A stretch of 64,000 nucleotides of DNA, taken from the NCBI RefSeq assembly GCF_027580225.2, contig NC_073348.2, forward strand, positions 25,168,001 through 25,232,000, written 5' to 3'. This DNA is from Misgurnus anguillicaudatus (taxonomy: Eukaryota; Chordata; Actinopteri; Cypriniformes; Cobitidae). The notes under the pieces were generated by a model. That model saw nothing but the letters and a program-made list of their open reading frames with translations, searched no databases and was not told the DNA's origin. Shown in pieces: positions 21,590 through 33,958 of the stretch; within the stretch, counting starts at the first letter, position 1; every line of letters starts with the position of its first letter. The position numbers and the translations under genes were made by a program.

Positions 21590-23448
21590 ACTGTAACATC
21601 AATAGTAGAATTTTTTGCCTAAACGCTGACATCATTAACTCAACAATCAAAACTTTATTTTTAGCATTGTAACAACATTGTAATTAATTTAATATATAAT
21701 TGTTAAAAAGTTAAAGTAGGTAATTTTCATTATTCAGTCTATCCTTTTAATATTTTCTCTACATTACATAAAAACTGCCTGTTTCTTCCCTCACCCCACC
21801 ACATGCAATAAAGAAACAGATGACTAGACAAAACAGCCCAGGGCCCCACGACTGATTCAATAAAGAATCATCTGCGACACTGAGCAGGATGCGACACGAG
21901 CAGCGACTTTCCCGCAGACCGCCTTGTTTACCAGGGTTTGATTACGGGTGAAAGGCGCACGCATTAAATCTTGATGGCTACGTTCCAAGTGAAAATAACA
22001 CGAATGATTCAATGCTGCTAACACAGTTGATAACAAATGCTCTCGCTAACCTTTGCAATTATTTTTTCAATATCGTGCTCTGTTGAGCATTTTTAATGAA
22101 CGCATAACAGAAGCAATTAGGTGTGTGATGGCATTTTCCTTTTTAAGGAGCTCATTACGGTTGACTGTAGATGATAACCTGCTCTATCTCAGGTGACTGG
22201 CAGATGTTACCACAGACAGCAATGCATTATAGTGATTGCAGGAAAACAATCAAAAACAATAAATAAATAAACAAACAATTGCTAAAGTGGGCAATTGAGA
22301 GGGAAAATGCACCAATTTTTTGTTGTTGTTGTGTTGTGTTCATCGTTTCACCTTTGAAACTACATTTTGGTGCATGAAACGATCATGAAATGTAATTTAG
22401 ATGAAATAATAGAGACAAGATTGGGCACAGGAATGAACCAATCATGTTGCACTAACGTCCATGTATTTTTACAAACAAAAGTGCCGCTATTAAAAGGTAA
22501 TTCAGATATCACTGAGCAGCTATCACTGCAATGAAAATTTCGAACTGGGACGTTTTCATGAATTTTATTATATAATGAGTCTATCAATATGCAAGACAAC
22601 ATAACAACAACCTGTGGACATTTTTAAGGTGATGCTTGTCCTCCTTTTTTTAAAAGGGTTCCCATAAACTCGATGCCCTTTGGCATTTAGCGTGAACATT
22701 CCCGCATTTCCGATTGATGGAATAAGGACAGAACAGTACAGTACACTATACCTTCGGGGTAGCTTCATTTGAAATTTAAACAACCTCTGTGCGTCTACAT
22801 CGAGAACCTTCCTCGTTTTCCTCTGAGAACGATTTCAACACACAACTTTCTGACATCGCACATACAAAATAAAGGCACATTTTTCACATAACCTAAACTA
22901 TGTAACTCTGAATGGCTCCCTCAGTCTGCTCATAAAAGATGTATCTTTCAAACCGAGCCCTATTAGGCACACACAGACTAACGCAGAGCTAAGCTGTAAT
23001 CGATAGCGTCTCATACGACAGAGTATAAAAGAGACTGATTCAATAATATTAGCACACAACTGGGAACAGTTTTTATTCTGCATGAATTCGGTCCATATCG
23101 ATCGGAGTGGAAGAATCGGACTCACCTGGGAAAAGGGTTATTATCAATTCTGTTTGATTGTTAATTTTTTAATTCTATTAAATTTAGTACGGATTAAATG
23201 TAAAACATTTTATTTCAAACTACTGTATGATGACAAAACACCACAAATATAACCAGTCAGGAGGTGGACTTGCCTTTAGTTATCTTGTCATACTCCAACA
23301 AAGGACACAGACAGTCTCTTTAATTAATGATATAACTGACAGGTTCACTCTGAAAGTCCCCAGTCACTATAACCAATTCCCAAATTCAACATTATGAACT
23401 TTAAATGCTGCACTATTTGGCACTGTTCTTTCAGAATGTGACTTGATG
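21590..23448. other. Unique intronic sequence
   Basis: No transposon ends recognised. Frames at 22360-22602, 22568-22783 and 22898-23125 (minus strand) lack protein motifs and flanking splice signals that would join cadm2. TTGTTGTTGTGTTGTGTT is a short low-complexity run at 22320. Confidence 0.4.
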
Positions 23449-23615
23449 CACTGTCAGAAAAAGTGGTCCAAAAATGGTCCTGGAGTGGTCACTAGAGCGT
23501 CCCTTTTAAAAAGTACACCTAAAGTGTTCATAATAGTACCTCAAAGGTACATATTGGTACCAAAGAATACATATTAGTACCTAAAAGGAACCAAAAACAC
23601 TTTCCATTTTTTAAG
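23449..23615. mobile_element. GTACC-rich element, copy 3
   Basis: Starts CACTGTCAGAAAAAG, followed by GTCCCTTTTAAAAAGTACAC, AAAGGTACATATTGGTACC and ATATTAGTACCTAAAAGG. The right end is truncated after AACACTTTCC. Confidence 0.65.
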
Positions 23616-23849
23616 CATTTTTTTAATGTGGGCAGATTAATTATGATCGTGACCGACATCCACACTGTAAAACATTTCTGTAGAAAGGACAGTAATACTG
23701 GCAGCTGTTTGCCAGTAACTTACTGTAGATTTATATTTATGTTATTTATTTGTTCAAAGTTAATTGAACATTAAAGCTCGCATAACTTACACTGTTTATG
23801 CATTTCTGGTGTTAATCTGGAGTACCTATAGAGTAGTATTACATTCTTT

Positions 23850-24490
23850 ATATCTCCGAAGAGTCTTCAGTTTAATCAGATTTATAAAAGAAAGATTAGC
23901 TTTACCGAATCTTTCCGTTAACGTACGAAAAAATTAAAAAGTTACAAGCGCAGGAGGAGCGATTACGAGTCATGCAACACTAACGTTACACTGTTTAACT
24001 TATGATTCACTACATGTTCGTGTCATTTATATAATATTCACTTACGCGCCTATTTCCAACAAGCAGTTACTCTACAAGCATTTGATTTAAAATAGTATAA
24101 ACCATATGAGTTTGCAAGTTTACCTAGCATGATGGCTAATTAGCGATTAGCAAGCTAATAATATAATACACATTCATTCATGAGTGGGAGTACCATTTCA
24201 TTTTTTGGTGTTTGGTCTTCGGTGCTGTGGACTTGCTCGGCCGGCTGTCCATCGGGTTGTGTGTCATCATCTTATTCAAACATTAGAGTGTCCGTGCTCA
24301 ACTAAAAGCAGAGACGGCATCTATCTATGTGAACCGAACAACGGTGTAATGATTCAGTTTGATTCCCAAGACAAGACGATGCTCACCCGACTGGCCAATA
24401 GGAACGTGGCCCCGCCCATGACACAATTTTCACAGAGAAAGCAAAATCCTGACACGAGAGCAAGAAATTGCATCGATAGAAACACTTTTT
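23850..24490 (-). mobile_element. Copy 2 of the 6.9-7.6 kb DNA-element family
   Basis: 23850-24062 (TATCTCCGAAGAGTCTTCAG, AGATTAGCTTTACCGAATCT, AACGTACGAAAAAATT, GAGTCATGCAACACTAACG) is the inverse of 7320-7570. 24062-24490 is less similar; a 103-codon frame at 24184-24495 has no recognised domain and includes the inserted-element end. The right border is uncertain. Confidence 0.5.
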
Positions 24491-24493
24491 TTT

Positions 24494-24735
24494 AGAGAAA
24501 ATGTTTTCACACTAATAGCAAAAAATATATACTTGAGAGATTTTTTTTCTCAGAAATAATTTTATTTTATATTTTTTATGTTCTATCATGAGAAAATACT
24601 TTCTCCCAAAACTTTTTTTTAGTCTCAAATATTATTATTTTTTGCTATTGGTATGAAAATTTTTCTCTCAAATATTCTTTTTTTTCTCATGAAATGCTTC
24701 TTTGCTATCAGTGTGACAACTTTTTCTTTCAAATA
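24494..24735. repeat. AT-rich palindromic block, GAGAAAA/TTTTCTC
   Basis: GAGAAAATGTTTTCACACTA and ATAGCAAAAAATATATACTT recur in inverse at about 24640-24735 (TTTGCTATTGGTATGAAAAT, TTTGCTATCAGTGTGACAAC). Flanked further out by CCCAGAATG / CATTCTGGG words at 24824 and 24880. It looks like a foldback insertion, family unknown. Confidence 0.45.
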
Positions 24736-25052
24736 GTTTTATTTCTCTCAGATCATTTAATTTATCGCATGTAATAAAGACACATATCTCGCTCCATAAA
24801 ATAACGGCCTCATGCAAAACATTCTGGGAACCAACATTTCCTGAATTAAAAAAAAGGTTGATAAAGATTTTTGGTTCCCAGAATGCTTTGCCTGAGGCTA
24901 TTATTTTAAAGTTTTATTCTGTAAAGAAAAAAACTTGATAATGTTTAATGTTCATTAAACTTAAAAAAAACTTTTGCCAGTAAAACATGAATTTAAATCT
25001 GCAGTAAGTTACTGGCAAATAGCTGCATAAGTACAGGATTTTTTACAGTGCA

Positions 25053-26286
25053 ACTTTACAGTATATCTGAACTAAGTTATACTCATGTTATCACACCACA
25101 TCATCTGCCACCTAAAAAAAAACACACAAACACACATTCTCTGAAAACATTATAAATTCCATCACCTGCCAACAGTCCCTATTTCACAAACTATAACATT
25201 CGGATGTCACGAAAGTGCGTATCTCATTTTCTCTCTCTCTCTGCTGGGATAATGGAAAAGACCAGAAAACTTTTCATTATCTTCCTCTGTGTATCCGACT
25301 CGGCACTCAACACAAACACACAAGTCTTCTTCGTAACATTGCTATTTGACATTCAGGTAATACACAAGAAAAAGATTCTGTTTGGAGACAATATGCTTGA
25401 AAAGATGTGCCAGCATCTCATTCTTTTCGTTTTGGTTCAACATTTGAACTCAGTATTTGCAAGTGTGTTAATCTCAAAGGACTGAAGCTGTGCCAGTAGG
25501 GACTAACCCTTTTGGGACATGGTATTCATAATCCAAAATTGAATCTTTTTCTAACTTTACATGTCCTCGTATAGTTCTAAACCTGAAAAACTTTTTTCAT
25601 CTGAGCAGCGCAAAAAGAGGATTTTGCATAAATGGACTACAGCAGTGACAGCAAAGAGTATGCATGGCTTCATGTGACTTTATAAATGACAACCAGAACA
25701 ATTCACCCCTAAATAAAATAACTATGTTTCAACGGCTATGATAGGCCAAAGGCTTATATGGTTAATTTTTTATGTGTCCGAGAGGGTCCACATACAATTT
25801 TGCATGTGCGTACAGAAGAATGTACAGGTAGTATGTAGCCCAGGAGATGCATGGCATTTTGTCGCAATGCGCATGCATTGAACGTCTGCATATACGTATG
25901 AGTCAAATAAACTAGGCTGTGCGTGTACGTTCGCATACAGGTAAAAAGCAGACTATACTCCGGGCTTAAGACTCATGTGAAGAGCTGTAGCTCATTTGAT
26001 CCTACCATAATAAAACTAACTTGCAAAAATTCCCATAGCTGTTTATTCAGGCAGTTATGGGCCAGGATGATTCATAAGCAGTCACATTAAACTAATACAA
26101 TGCAAGCTGGGTTATTATCTGATACATTTCAGGGTATGCTGAACACAGAGATGCCTATGTTTCCTCCGGGTAAAGGGAGGAGAGGGAGGGAAAGATGGTT
26201 CCACTTTTGGTTATAATGTAATTCCATACAGCTACTTCTGTTTGATATGCTTACTGTTCATTTATGAGAACAAAAGCAAATGCTTA
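25053..26286. other. Intronic sequence, mostly unique
   Basis: 25755-25965 has alternating purine-pyrimidine words such as GTGCGTACAG, GCGCATGCATTG, ATACGTATG and GTGTACGTTCGCATACA, possibly an old element. The 93-codon frame at 25204-25485 shows no domain. Confidence 0.35.
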
Positions 26287-27222
26287 TATACACTCACCTA
26301 AAGGATTATTAGGAACACCTGTTCAATTTCTCATTAATGCAATGATCTAATCAACCAATTACATGGCAGTTGCTTCAATGCATTTAGGGGTGTGGTCCTG
26401 GTCAAAACAATCTCCTGAACTCCAAACTGAATTTTCACGCACAACCATTTCTAGGGTTTACAAAGAATGGTGTGAAAAGGGAAAAACATCCAGTATGCTG
26501 CAGTCCTGTGGGCGAAAATGCCTTGTTGTTGCTAGAGGTCAGAGTAGAATGAGCCGACTGATTCAAGCTGATAGAAGAGCAACTTTGACTGAAATAACCA
26601 CTTGTTACAATCGAGGTATGCAGCAAAGCATTTGTGAAGCCACAACACGCACAACCTTGAGGCGGATGGGCTACAACAGCAGAAGACCCCACCAGGTACC
26701 ACTAATCTCCACTACAAATAGGAAAAGAGGCTAAAATTTACACAAGCTCACCACAATTGGACAGTTGAAGACTGGAAAAATGATGTTGCCTGGATGAGTC
26801 TCAATTTCTGTTGACCATGTCCATCTCTTTATGACCACCATGTCCTCGTTCTTGTATCCTCTGATGGCTACTTCCAGCAGGATAATGCACTATGTCACAA
26901 AGCTCGAATAATTTCAAATTGGTTTCTTGAACATGACAATGAGTTCACTGTTCTAAAATGGCCCCCACAGTCACCAGATATCAACTCAATAGAGCATCTT
27001 TGGGATATGCTGGAACTGGAGCTTCGTGCTCTGGATGTGCCCCCACAAATCTTCATCAACTGAAAGATGCTATCCTACCATATGGGGCAACATTTCTGAA
27101 GAATGCTTTCAGCACCTTGTTGAATTAATGCCATGTAGAATTAAGACGGCTCTGAAGGCGAAAGGGGGTCCAATACAGTATTAGTATGGTGTTCCTAATA
27201 ATCCTTTAAGTGAGTGTATACA
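26287..27222 (+). mobile_element. Tc1-type transposon, both ends present, internally deleted
   Basis: Terminal inverted repeats TACACTCACCTAAAGGATTA (26289) and AATCCTTTAAGTGAGTGTA (27202-27220) are flanked by TA. Length 936 bp, shorter than usual for the family. The transposase frame 26363-26734 holds the second half of the DNA-binding region (SRTTISRVYKEWCEKGKTSS, RLIQADRRATLTEITT, TTLRRMGYNSRRP). The start codon and first helix-turn-helix are deleted after CCAAACTGAA near 26434, and a further gap of about 200 bp lies near 26815, taking the end of the first catalytic block. The C-terminal DGYFQQDNA and SPD-IN-SIEHLWD segments follow in other frames. Non-functional. Confidence 0.93.
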
Positions 27223-28290
27223 GTATATGGAACACAATGGTGTAAAAGGTAATATTGAAAAATCAAAATTTATCATTGTGGCCAACAGTATAAAATATAT
27301 AATGCATGTGACCCCAATAAATTGTATTTAACTTTAAAGGCTACTACAGAGAATATAATTCATTTCTGCTGTTCACTAAAATGACAAAGAAGCTGGTTTC
27401 TGATGGAGTAAATAAACTCCACAAAGGCAAAAAATGAACACAATGCAATGCAATGACTGGGGACTGAAGCAATAAAAACCCATTTCACAACATGTAAATG
27501 GTTTTGTCTGAGGACGAGTTGATGTTAAGAGGCATTTTCTGCAAGCTTCAGCTCTTTCCTAAGCAGAACTGCTTGCCAAATTCTGTCATATTTAGGTGTT
27601 AAAGTAGATGTGGGAATGGACTAATTACGAATCGTAAGTAGCAACATCAGTCTCGGCACATGGTGACGCGGTCATAAACGACTTGCGTCTCAGCAAAAAT
27701 ATTTTTTTGCTCTCCTACTGTATGTAATTCCTTCTTAACATAACATAGGACCTCTGGTTAACCTTCTCAATGTACAGTAGCCATGCCCCCCAAAATCCCT
27801 TTTTTTATAGCTAAATTGCCCTTAAAGTAGTGCAAGGGGTCTGCTCCTTCGGGCAGCTCCTAAGATGTGTGCTCAGGGATCTCTCAGGAGTATGATTCAG
27901 CCCTGCTGCTATTTTCACCATTCATGACCGAGATAAGAAGTACCACTATAACACGGCCGAAAAAAACTCTTAAAAAAAATCTAATAGAACAGGAAGGCAA
28001 TCATAACGCACTGGCATGACAGCTCAACGGAGCGATTCAGAGAAATACGGAGAGGGGAAGAAAAATGTTTTGACAAGAGCCTGACGAAATGAGCCATTCA
28101 ACTGATTGGAATTGTTTTAAATCATGACCGAAAGTCTCCATTCCCACATGTCAAAGTAAAGGCACTTATCTTTTAGGTATTGGCGTATCTCTCCAGCACA
28201 GACTTTTAGACTAAAGATTGACTGATCTGACAAGTCTTTTCTTGTATATACATATATACATTTACACTATGGGCATCACAATGTGTATTA
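27223..28290. other. Unique intronic sequence
   Basis: No repeats recognised. A short (AATGC) run, AATGCAATGCAATGAC, is at 27442-27457. Confidence 0.4.
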
Positions 28291-28710
28291 TTAAAGGGAC
28301 ACTCCACATTTTCCAGCTCCCCTAGAGTTAAACATTTGATTTTTACCGCTTTGGAATCCATTCAGCTGATCTCCGGGTATGGCACTACCACTTTTAGCAT
28401 AGCTTAGCATAATCCATTGAATCTGATTAGACCATTAGCATCGCGCTCAAAAATAAGAGTTTTGATATTTTTTCTATTTAAAACTTGACTCTTCTGCAGT
28501 TACATCGTATACTAAGACAGACAGAAAATTAAAAGTTGTGATTTTCTAGGCAGATATGGCTAGGGACTATACTCTCATTCTGGCGTAATAATTAAGGACT
28601 TTGCTGCCGTAACATGACTGCAAAAGGCGTACTGATATTACGCAGTGCCAGAAAATAGTCCCCTGCTATTGAAAGTTACTAAGGGGACTATTTTTGATTA
28701 ATGATTCTTG
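28291..28710. mobile_element. TTAA foldback element, family C, half copy
   Basis: Starts TTAAAGGGACACTCCACATT, then CCAGCTCCCCTAGAGTTAAA, AATCCATTCAGCTGATCTCC and TAGCTTAGCATAATCCATTG, the same order as at 33959-34250. The inverse right arm present in the 34-kb copy is absent here, so the copy is truncated near 28700. Confidence 0.65.
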
Positions 28711-29298
28711 TATGCACAAATATATATGCACTACCATTCAAAAGTTTTAAAACATGCGTTATATAGAAACGTTCTTATAGCAGCCTCCAAACACTTTTAC
28801 TCTCCATCCCCACATCCCTCCTCTACTTTATAACTGACAGCACCAATGAGGAGCACTGAATAGTGATGACTTAATAAGCAGGCAGCAGCAAATGTGAATG
28901 TTGTCTGAATGTGTGTGTGTGTGCGTGTTTTGGGAGAGTATTTTTTTAACATGGATACATGCTAGTTTAGGCTCTTGCTCCTGAAGAACAGGTTGTGACA
29001 GCTTGGCATAGACTGGAAGAAAATAATGAATTCCAAGTATTTCTCTTACTGTCTCACAGTGATAGTATGAGATGACGGGTCACTTCGCTAATAAGCTACC
29101 TGTGACTCAGGCCTGTGTAACAAGGCGTTCCTTACAATCATTTTTAGGCTTTTATCAGACTTCATGACGGGGAAAAACAGAAGTAAGGTCTTTATGTTCC
29201 TAACTTTATCACAGTTACACTTTTGGGTCACGTTGTGTACTAACAAATTGAAATGTTCATTAAAAGAGGAGCTGTGCTTTAAAGTCTTAAAGAGACAG
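28711..29298. other. Unique intronic sequence
   Basis: A TG-rich run (GAATGTGTGTGTGTGCGTG) lies at 28910-28927. Nothing else recognised. Confidence 0.4.
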
Positions 29299-29404
29299 TA
29301 CACTCTTAGAATGCATAAAGGGTGCATATTGGTACCCAAAAGACATTTTTGTACCTAAATGGTACATATTAGGATCAGCTTTTGTACCTTTTTTGACAGT
29401 GTAT
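29299..29404. mobile_element. GTACC-rich element, copy 4 (short)
   Basis: Both ends are present: TACACTCTTAGAATGCATAA and TTTTTTGACAGTGTA. The core has GGGTGCATATTGGTACCCAA and TTTTGTACCTAAATGGTACA. At 106 bp it is the smallest copy. Confidence 0.7.
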
Positions 29405-30541
29405 ACACTACTTATGTTGAATATTTATGGGGAAACTAACCTAGGTGGAGAAATAATGGCCATGAGTTGAAACCCAAAAGGTTAGGTTTGTCTATCTATT
29501 TTCTTACCCATGGGATGAAACAAGCCAGTTTATTTTTAAACCCAAACAGACTAGGATAAAACTGCTTTTTTATTTCTGTTGTCACCAGACTCCACCGGTT
29601 CATTTCAGCACAAACTAGGGAGCCACTTTTCTTCCATTGATCTGTGTGCCCAACTGTGAAGAATAACCCAGACAAAGCGCCAGCCAATCACGTCACTCCT
29701 TCACCAACACATTGGACACCGGATTGGTCAGGGGAGGAGAGCAATTACAGTCAAGCTATCTATAAGTCACCATATAATTTTCTGCACTTTTATATGGCAG
29801 CTGCCGATGGAAGCGACGCGGCAGATAAGGTCTGTTTAAATAAACGCAAGGACGCATACTTGCGCTTGGTTAATGGCTATCCTGCGCATTATTTCTGTGT
29901 AATATGCCATAACACTTATTCCAAATGAGCTAATTTGTTGGTCTGGTGGGCACACAAATCCCGTTACGAGCGGTCAGGCTGCGCAGGCTAAAGGTGAGGA
30001 GGAATTGTGGGTATCGACGTGCTTTCAGCCCCGCAGAAATATTGAGCAGCGGGAAACTGCCGGGACTCTTGAGAGAACTATAAAGATAGCTGCACTCCAT
30101 GTGAGCAGTTAAATGTTGAATTAAACAGTCAATTTCAGGGTGAATAAGGCAGCGTAAAAATCTAAGAGAGGGAGAAGAGAGAAAGAGGTTGGGTTCGCAT
30201 TGACACGAGTCCGGCTGAAAAATAAATGAGGTCTCGGCTCATAATAAACCCATATTTGTAATAAACAGATGCTGTAGAGCCATAAAATTGTCTTTTTAAA
30301 TGGAGAGGGATTTGCCTGATGCTGCACCATTACACACAGCGTTACCGCCCGATAGGGCCAGGTAGGGCAAGATAGACAGATGAAGAGAGACGCGGTTGTT
30401 CTTCATCACACTTTCACGCTCTCTGTTTCTGTAGGAACTATGAAGGTATTTCGAAAAGAAGCAAGCTCATTTTATTCATAGGGCTGAAAGACGGATAGGA
30501 AAGAACAAAATAATATCGCAAAATATTTACAATTCGTCAAC
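29405..30541. other. Intronic sequence, short unassigned frame
   Basis: At 29794 an ATG opens a 44-codon frame starting MAAADGSDAADKVCLNKRKD and containing PAHYFCVICHN with two Cys, ending at 29928 (it extends in frame upstream to 29644). It resembles captured coding sequence in composition, but I cannot assign it. The remainder is unique. Confidence 0.35.
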
Positions 30542-31393
30542 TTAAAGGATTAGTCCACTTTCTTAAAAAAATCCATATAATTTACTCACCATAATGTCAT
30601 CCAAAATGTTGATGTCTTTCTTTGTTCAGTCGAGAAGAAATTATGTTCTTTGAGAAAAACATTTCAGAATTGTTCTCATTTTAATGGACTTTAATGGACC
30701 CCAACACTTAACAGTTCTTAAACGATCTCAAACGAGGCATAAGGGTCTTATCTAGCGAAATGATTGTCAGTTTTGACAAGAAAAATAAAAAATATGCACT
30801 TTCATACCACAACTTCTTGTCTATCTCCGGTCATGTGACGCGCCAGCATGACCTTACGTAATTGCATAATGCCGTGGAAAGGTCACGTGTTACATATATG
30901 AAACGCACATTTGCGGACCATTTTAAACAAGAAACTGACACAAAGACATTAATTAGTATCATTCGATCCTCCTTCTCCACACTTGTAAACACTGGGGCGT
31001 AGTTTCGATACGTCGTCCGTGACCTCTTGACATGATGACGTATTGCGTGAGGTCGCGCTGGGGCGTCACAAAACCGGAGATAGACGAGAAGTTGTGTTTT
31101 AAAAGTGCATGTTTTTTATTTTTCTTGTCAAAAATGACAATCGTTTTGCTAGATAAGACCCTAATGCCTTCGTTTGGGATCATTTAGAGTCCTTTGAAAC
31201 TGCAATTTTAAACTGCATTAAAACTGTTAAGTGTTGGGGTCCATTAAAGTCCATTAAAATGAAAAAAATCCTGTTTTCCTCAAGAAACACAACCTCCTCC
31301 CGACCGAACAAAGAAAGACATCAACATCCCGGATGACACGGTGGTGAGCAAATTATCCTGACTTTTTTTTTAGAAAATTGACTAATCCTTTAA
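30542..31393. mobile_element. TTAA-bounded foldback element, 852 bp
   Basis: The ends are TTAAAGGATTAGTCCACTTT and AATTGACTAATCCTTTAA. Inverse matches continue deep into the element: GGACCCCAACACTTAACAGT (30697) against ACTGTTAAGTGTTGGGGTCC (31222), and GTCTTATCTAGCGAAATGAT against TTTTGCTAGATAAGAC. The centre includes GTCACAAAACCGGAGATAGA and its partner CTATCTCCGGTCATGTGACG. Arms of about 300 bp make it one of the largest hairpins in the window. No coding frame of note. Confidence 0.85.
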
Positions 31394-31794
31394 AGACAAC
31401 CAGATAAATTCACCTAAAAAGTTTTGACGACTTGAACGATTAATTTTTATGTTATTACATTTTGTTCATTTTGCATTTGTTTAAGCTTTAAAATACGTTT
31501 TTTAAACGTTACACTTGGAAAACTCCAGCTAAAATCTCCTGATAGTATCTAGTTTTACATGATTTATAGCTGGTCCAAGCTGGTTCATGTAGTTGATCAG
31601 GGTTGTGTCCACATTGTTAAACTCCTGCGAGATTCCCTGATACAAAGGGGTTTTGGATATACATAGAAACTCATTTACTAAGACTCCATATTAACACGGT
31701 GAAAACTGCATATAATTTAACAAGACAAGACACAACAGTTAACCAGCAGGATTAACAACAACAAAACATTAAAAATACACCTTGACCTATTTAA
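31394..31794. other. Unique intronic sequence
   Basis: Nothing recognised. Confidence 0.35.
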
Positions 31795-32085
31795 CAAGCT
31801 TAACCACCAAACCAGCAATATGTCCTTGTTTCCTTTCGAGGGAACTCGCTCTGCGTGCCGTAGTGACGCTATGGGAACGCCCCCAGGCGTGAGTGTTTGA
31901 ATGTGTATAACAAATTCAACTGATGGTGGGGTGTAACGCCACCGATGGTGACCTGAAAACGCCCTGCTAGCTAAAATATTGCGGCATAACAGGGATGCAG
32001 GAAGTATGGCAAGGGAGACGCAGCGTCTCGTTCCCTTCTCAGGAAACAAGAGTTAAATACAGTACGTAACCCGAGACGTTTTTTC
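31795..32085. repeat. Interspersed G+C-rich element, class unresolved
   Basis: CCTTTCGAGGGAACTCGCTC and AGACGCAGCGTCTCGTTCCC form an inverse-like pair at the two sides, followed by GTACGTAACCCGAGACGTT. It is clearly richer in CpG than the surrounding intron. Segments of this type are widespread in cyprinid DNA (general knowledge). A 110-codon minus-strand frame in it has no motif. Confidence 0.45.
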
Positions 32086-33958
32086 ACCAAGCATGCAGTA
32101 CTGCACCATAACTCATGCATGGGCATCTTATGCACATACATTCCAAATGAGAATTTAATAAAAAAATATAAAGAAACACAAAGACAAACAAAGTAGGAGT
32201 AACAAGAATAAAAATAGTATATAGAGGATAATGCAGCACCTGTAGAAGTGAGAAATTTCCCTCTTCATTTTCTTACTGTCTTGTCTGTGTGCAGCTAAAA
32301 TCAGTTCCGTGGGATAAAAAGAGGAGGAGGAGGAGGAGGAGTTGAGGGTCCACGGTCCACATTCACACATTCTTTACTTTAGTAATTACATCCTTTCTCA
32401 AGGGCACCGTGTCCTCCAACAGCACTTCGAGAAGTGTAGAGCGGCATACAACTTCACGCATGCAAAACAACGCACCATTGAGGTACTTCAGCGATTAGCC
32501 TAAGTGGCATTTGTCGAGAACGAACATCTGCACCTGTGCATGCGCTCAACGGGACTTGAAAAAAAATAGCAGCTGTAAATATTTCCCACAAACCCCCTTT
32601 GGCAAAGCACAAAATGTCTGCAATCTCCCTTTCTCCCTTCCCTCATTTTCACTTTCCTCAAGGCTGCAAAACTATCCAAAAACTTGTAAAAAGCAGCACA
32701 ATAGAGCACACATACTTCACACGCCCGTCGTTGGGTGACATTAGGGAGGGACAGAATGGCTGGGCAACATACCAAGTTTCATAAAGGGCCATAGGCTGGC
32801 ATGCTTATCAGACGGGCTTCAACACGAGCTATTAAACTCACTGAACAATAAAACAAAAGAATAAAGACAATCGTTTGAACAGAGTTTGTGCAAATGTTAT
32901 ATTGGTATGACTTAAAATCTTCTATTACTGTAGAGAGTGTCGATTTATTTTAAGACATCAATGCAAATTGTCTTTACACAATTTTAGATGCGCTTCATCT
33001 CAAGCCTTTTATAAAAATTGCACAATAAGAACAAAGTGCTGAAGTCATAAATACATAAACGATGAAAACACTCGATGCACAATATAATTAATATAATTAA
33101 AATGCCAAACAGGCCTAGTACAAATTTGAATAAAACACATTCATGTAAATAAAACGTGATGGTTTCAGATTCACTGTTAGGTAAACTTAACACTATTGGC
33201 ACTTAAAAAAGTGGGAGGAGCCATTTAGTATATACTGTATCCTGCCATAACTTCCTGTTTCAGTGGAAACTACCTCAGCGCATTTCCAGGCACTTTGGTT
33301 TTTACAGTTTTGATAAAGTCTAACACTGAAGCACAACAGACCGGCGGCTTAAGAGCAACATCTACATTTGCGAGAAAGCCTCTGATTGATGTTTTCTCTC
33401 GGGGCTGCGATCAGATAGACTGACAGCTCGCAAGCACAAACTCCTCAAGCAGTTCTTGGCACAAACTACAGGCTGCAAACACACTTCCATCAGCTGGACT
33501 GAACCGGGCTTTAAATCAAATCACACCACATCAGGCAGACAGATTTCACAGCATCCTGTTATCGCTTCATCCGCTTTGCTCTCGATGAGTCTCATTACAC
33601 TGCTTATTAATGTGAAAGTTCCCATTCCAATCTAAAGCTCATGGTGTTAATAATTAGCCCTCTCGCTGCCATTAGGACCGTACTGTCCCAACACTTTCTA
33701 ATGCTCGACTCGTTCGGTCTCCGAACACCTGCCGTTCTCGAACAAGCACAGGACGTGAACGTTGCGACAGCTCAAACGGGGGTGTAAAGTACACGAGTAA
33801 TAAGTGAGACATTTTTTTCTATACAAAGTTATGATAGGCAGTCTCCACAGTCATAAAGCAAGGATTGGAAAATTTTATAGTACTGAGACTTTCACAAAAG
33901 ATATGTAGTTTTAATTTTAGACGACTTCAACCAATAAAACAAAAATGTATCCGAAAAG
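32086..33958. other. Unique intronic sequence; candidate conserved stretch
   Basis: A GGA microsatellite is at 32322-32341. 33380-33780 has no repeat signature and contains TTAATAATTAGCCC and balanced composition, making it a candidate conserved non-coding element. Overlapping frames at 32500-32784 on both strands lack motifs. Confidence 0.4.

Larger units (their letters stand above)
23660..25052. mobile_element. Element with CACTGTAAAA ends, filled by other elements
   Basis: The left part reads CACTGTAAAACATTTCTGTA, CTGGCAGCTGTTTGCCAGTA, ACTTACTGTAGATTTA; the right part, about 24965-25052, reads TAAATCTGCAGTAAGTTACT, GGCAAATAGCTGCATAAGTA and TTTTTTACAGTG, its inverse. The interior 23790-24950 is later material, including a copy of the 7.3-kb element and a separate palindromic block. 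Confidence 0.6.

Noticed and set aside
26363..26734. Possible intact transposase gene
   Set aside because: The frame lacks the start of the DNA-binding domain and the DDE core is broken by a deletion; the first 25 residues are untranslated TIR-proximal sequence.
29644..29928. 94-codon frame with FCVICHN as a zinc-finger gene
   Set aside because: A single Cys pair and no continuation; kept only as an unassigned frame inside the intron entry.
32599..32784. Overlapping frames on both strands at 32.5-32.8 kb as a gene
   Set aside because: No similarity to any family, no splice sites in phase, pyrimidine-rich bias explains the open frames.
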